A stretch of DNA of 6,185 nucleotides from Acholeplasmataceae bacterium (lineage in GTDB: Bacteria; Bacillota_I; Bacilli_A; Acholeplasmatales; Acholeplasmataceae). Positions 5,859 through 6,185 of the stretch are shown piece by piece. The position numbers and the translations under genes are program-made. Location of the stretch: the NCBI GenBank assembly GCA_016934175.1, contig JAFGTI010000028.1, positions 1 through 6,185 on the forward strand. Reading direction: 5' to 3'. Below the pieces are notes generated by a model. That model saw only the letters and a program-made list of their open reading frames with translations. It did no database searches and was not told where the DNA came from. The number at the start of each line of letters is the position of its first letter. Position 1 is the first letter of the stretch.

Positions 5859-6185
5859 TTAATAAAGAAATCCATAAATTGCAATAAACTGCAAAATTGT
5901 TCCAATACTCGTGAAAATATGCCATACAAAGTGGAAATACTTAATTTGTGGGAAAACATAAAATGCGACCCCAACACTATAAGCAACTCCTCCACCTAAA
6001 ACTAACCAAAATGCTCTTGGATCAAATGCAAAGAGCTGATTAATGAAGATGAGTGCACTCCATCCCATTGCTAAATAGATAAATAAATGTAATTTAGCAA
6101 ATTTTTTAATCCAAATCGATTTAAAGACTACACCAATACCGATTAATGTCCATTGAATAATAAAGAGTAAAGGTCCCATACCTAA
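5859..6185 (-). CDS. Hemolysin III family / TrhA-like PAQR membrane protein (5' end missing)
   Basis: The frame is open to the right edge: the codons before the internal Met at 6179 read Leu-Gly, so that Met is probably not the start and the gene begins outside. The 108 visible residues are about the C-terminal half of a family usually near 210-220 residues. Numbering from the internal Met, four hydrophobic segments lie at about 2-19, 29-50, 57-77 and 83-106. Family marks are MGWSALIF (38-45), GGGVAYSVGVAFY (62-74) and the last-helix YFHFVWHIF, which contains the HxxxH pair (H83, H87) that binds zinc in PAQR proteins. The family was named for Bacillus cereus hemolysin III, but most members are not toxins; roles in membrane homeostasis have been proposed. 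The stop is 74 bases before ackA, with no strong terminator between, so read-through into ackA is possible. Confidence 0.9.
   Translation of the reverse strand, partial: LGMGPLLFIIQWTLIGIGVVFKSIWIKKFAKLHLFIYLAMGWSALIFINQLFAFDPRAFWLVLGGGVAYSVGVAFYVFPQIKYFHFVWHIFTSIGTILQFIAIYGFLY

Noticed and set aside
1..6185. Mobile element, CRISPR array, toxin-antitoxin or defence system
   Set aside because: No transposase, direct-repeat array, terminal inverted repeats, integrase or known defence domain is seen; the genes are mostly housekeeping with even composition.

Overview
The window is AT-rich and every supportable gene lies on the minus strand. It looks like a chromosomal stretch of a low-GC Firmicute or Mollicute relative of the Acholeplasma type. 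The reasons are the base composition, the strong AGGAGG-like ribosome binding sites, the Sel1 and DUF3137-like membrane proteins, and the use of TGG for tryptophan with TAA or TAG stops. The genus is an inference. The genes read through under the standard code, so a Mycoplasma-style code with UGA as Trp is unlikely.

In the direction of transcription (right to left) the window starts with the C-terminal half of a hemolysin III / TrhA (PAQR-type) membrane protein, 6185-5859, cut by the window edge. Then comes acetate kinase ackA (5784-4606) with its own near-consensus promoter and a strong intrinsic terminator, so it appears monocistronic. Next is a 575-residue protein with no clear family (4384-2657): Sel1/TPR-like helices at the N-terminus, an unassigned middle domain and three C-terminal membrane segments. 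It also has its own -10 box and terminator. A fresh extended -10 promoter then drives a tight cluster: an RlmCD/RumA-type 23S rRNA m5U methyltransferase with a [4Fe-4S] cysteine set (2558-1197), a histidine phosphatase (1174-566), and a two-helix membrane protein resembling DUF3137 (542 to beyond position 1). The gaps in this cluster are 22-23 bases and are filled mainly by ribosome binding sites.

Functionally this is mostly housekeeping: overflow metabolism and ATP from acetyl phosphate (AckA), ribosome modification (RlmCD) and a general phosphatase. It is interleaved with two poorly characterised membrane proteins. I see no mobile element, CRISPR array, tRNA, rRNA or obvious defence system. 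The most interesting items are the unassigned Sel1-plus-membrane protein, deviations in the SAM-binding and His-x-Glu motifs of the methyltransferase, a helically phased TTCA/TGAA array on the ackA promoter, and a uniform 24-25 base spacing from the -10 box to the start codon at three promoters.
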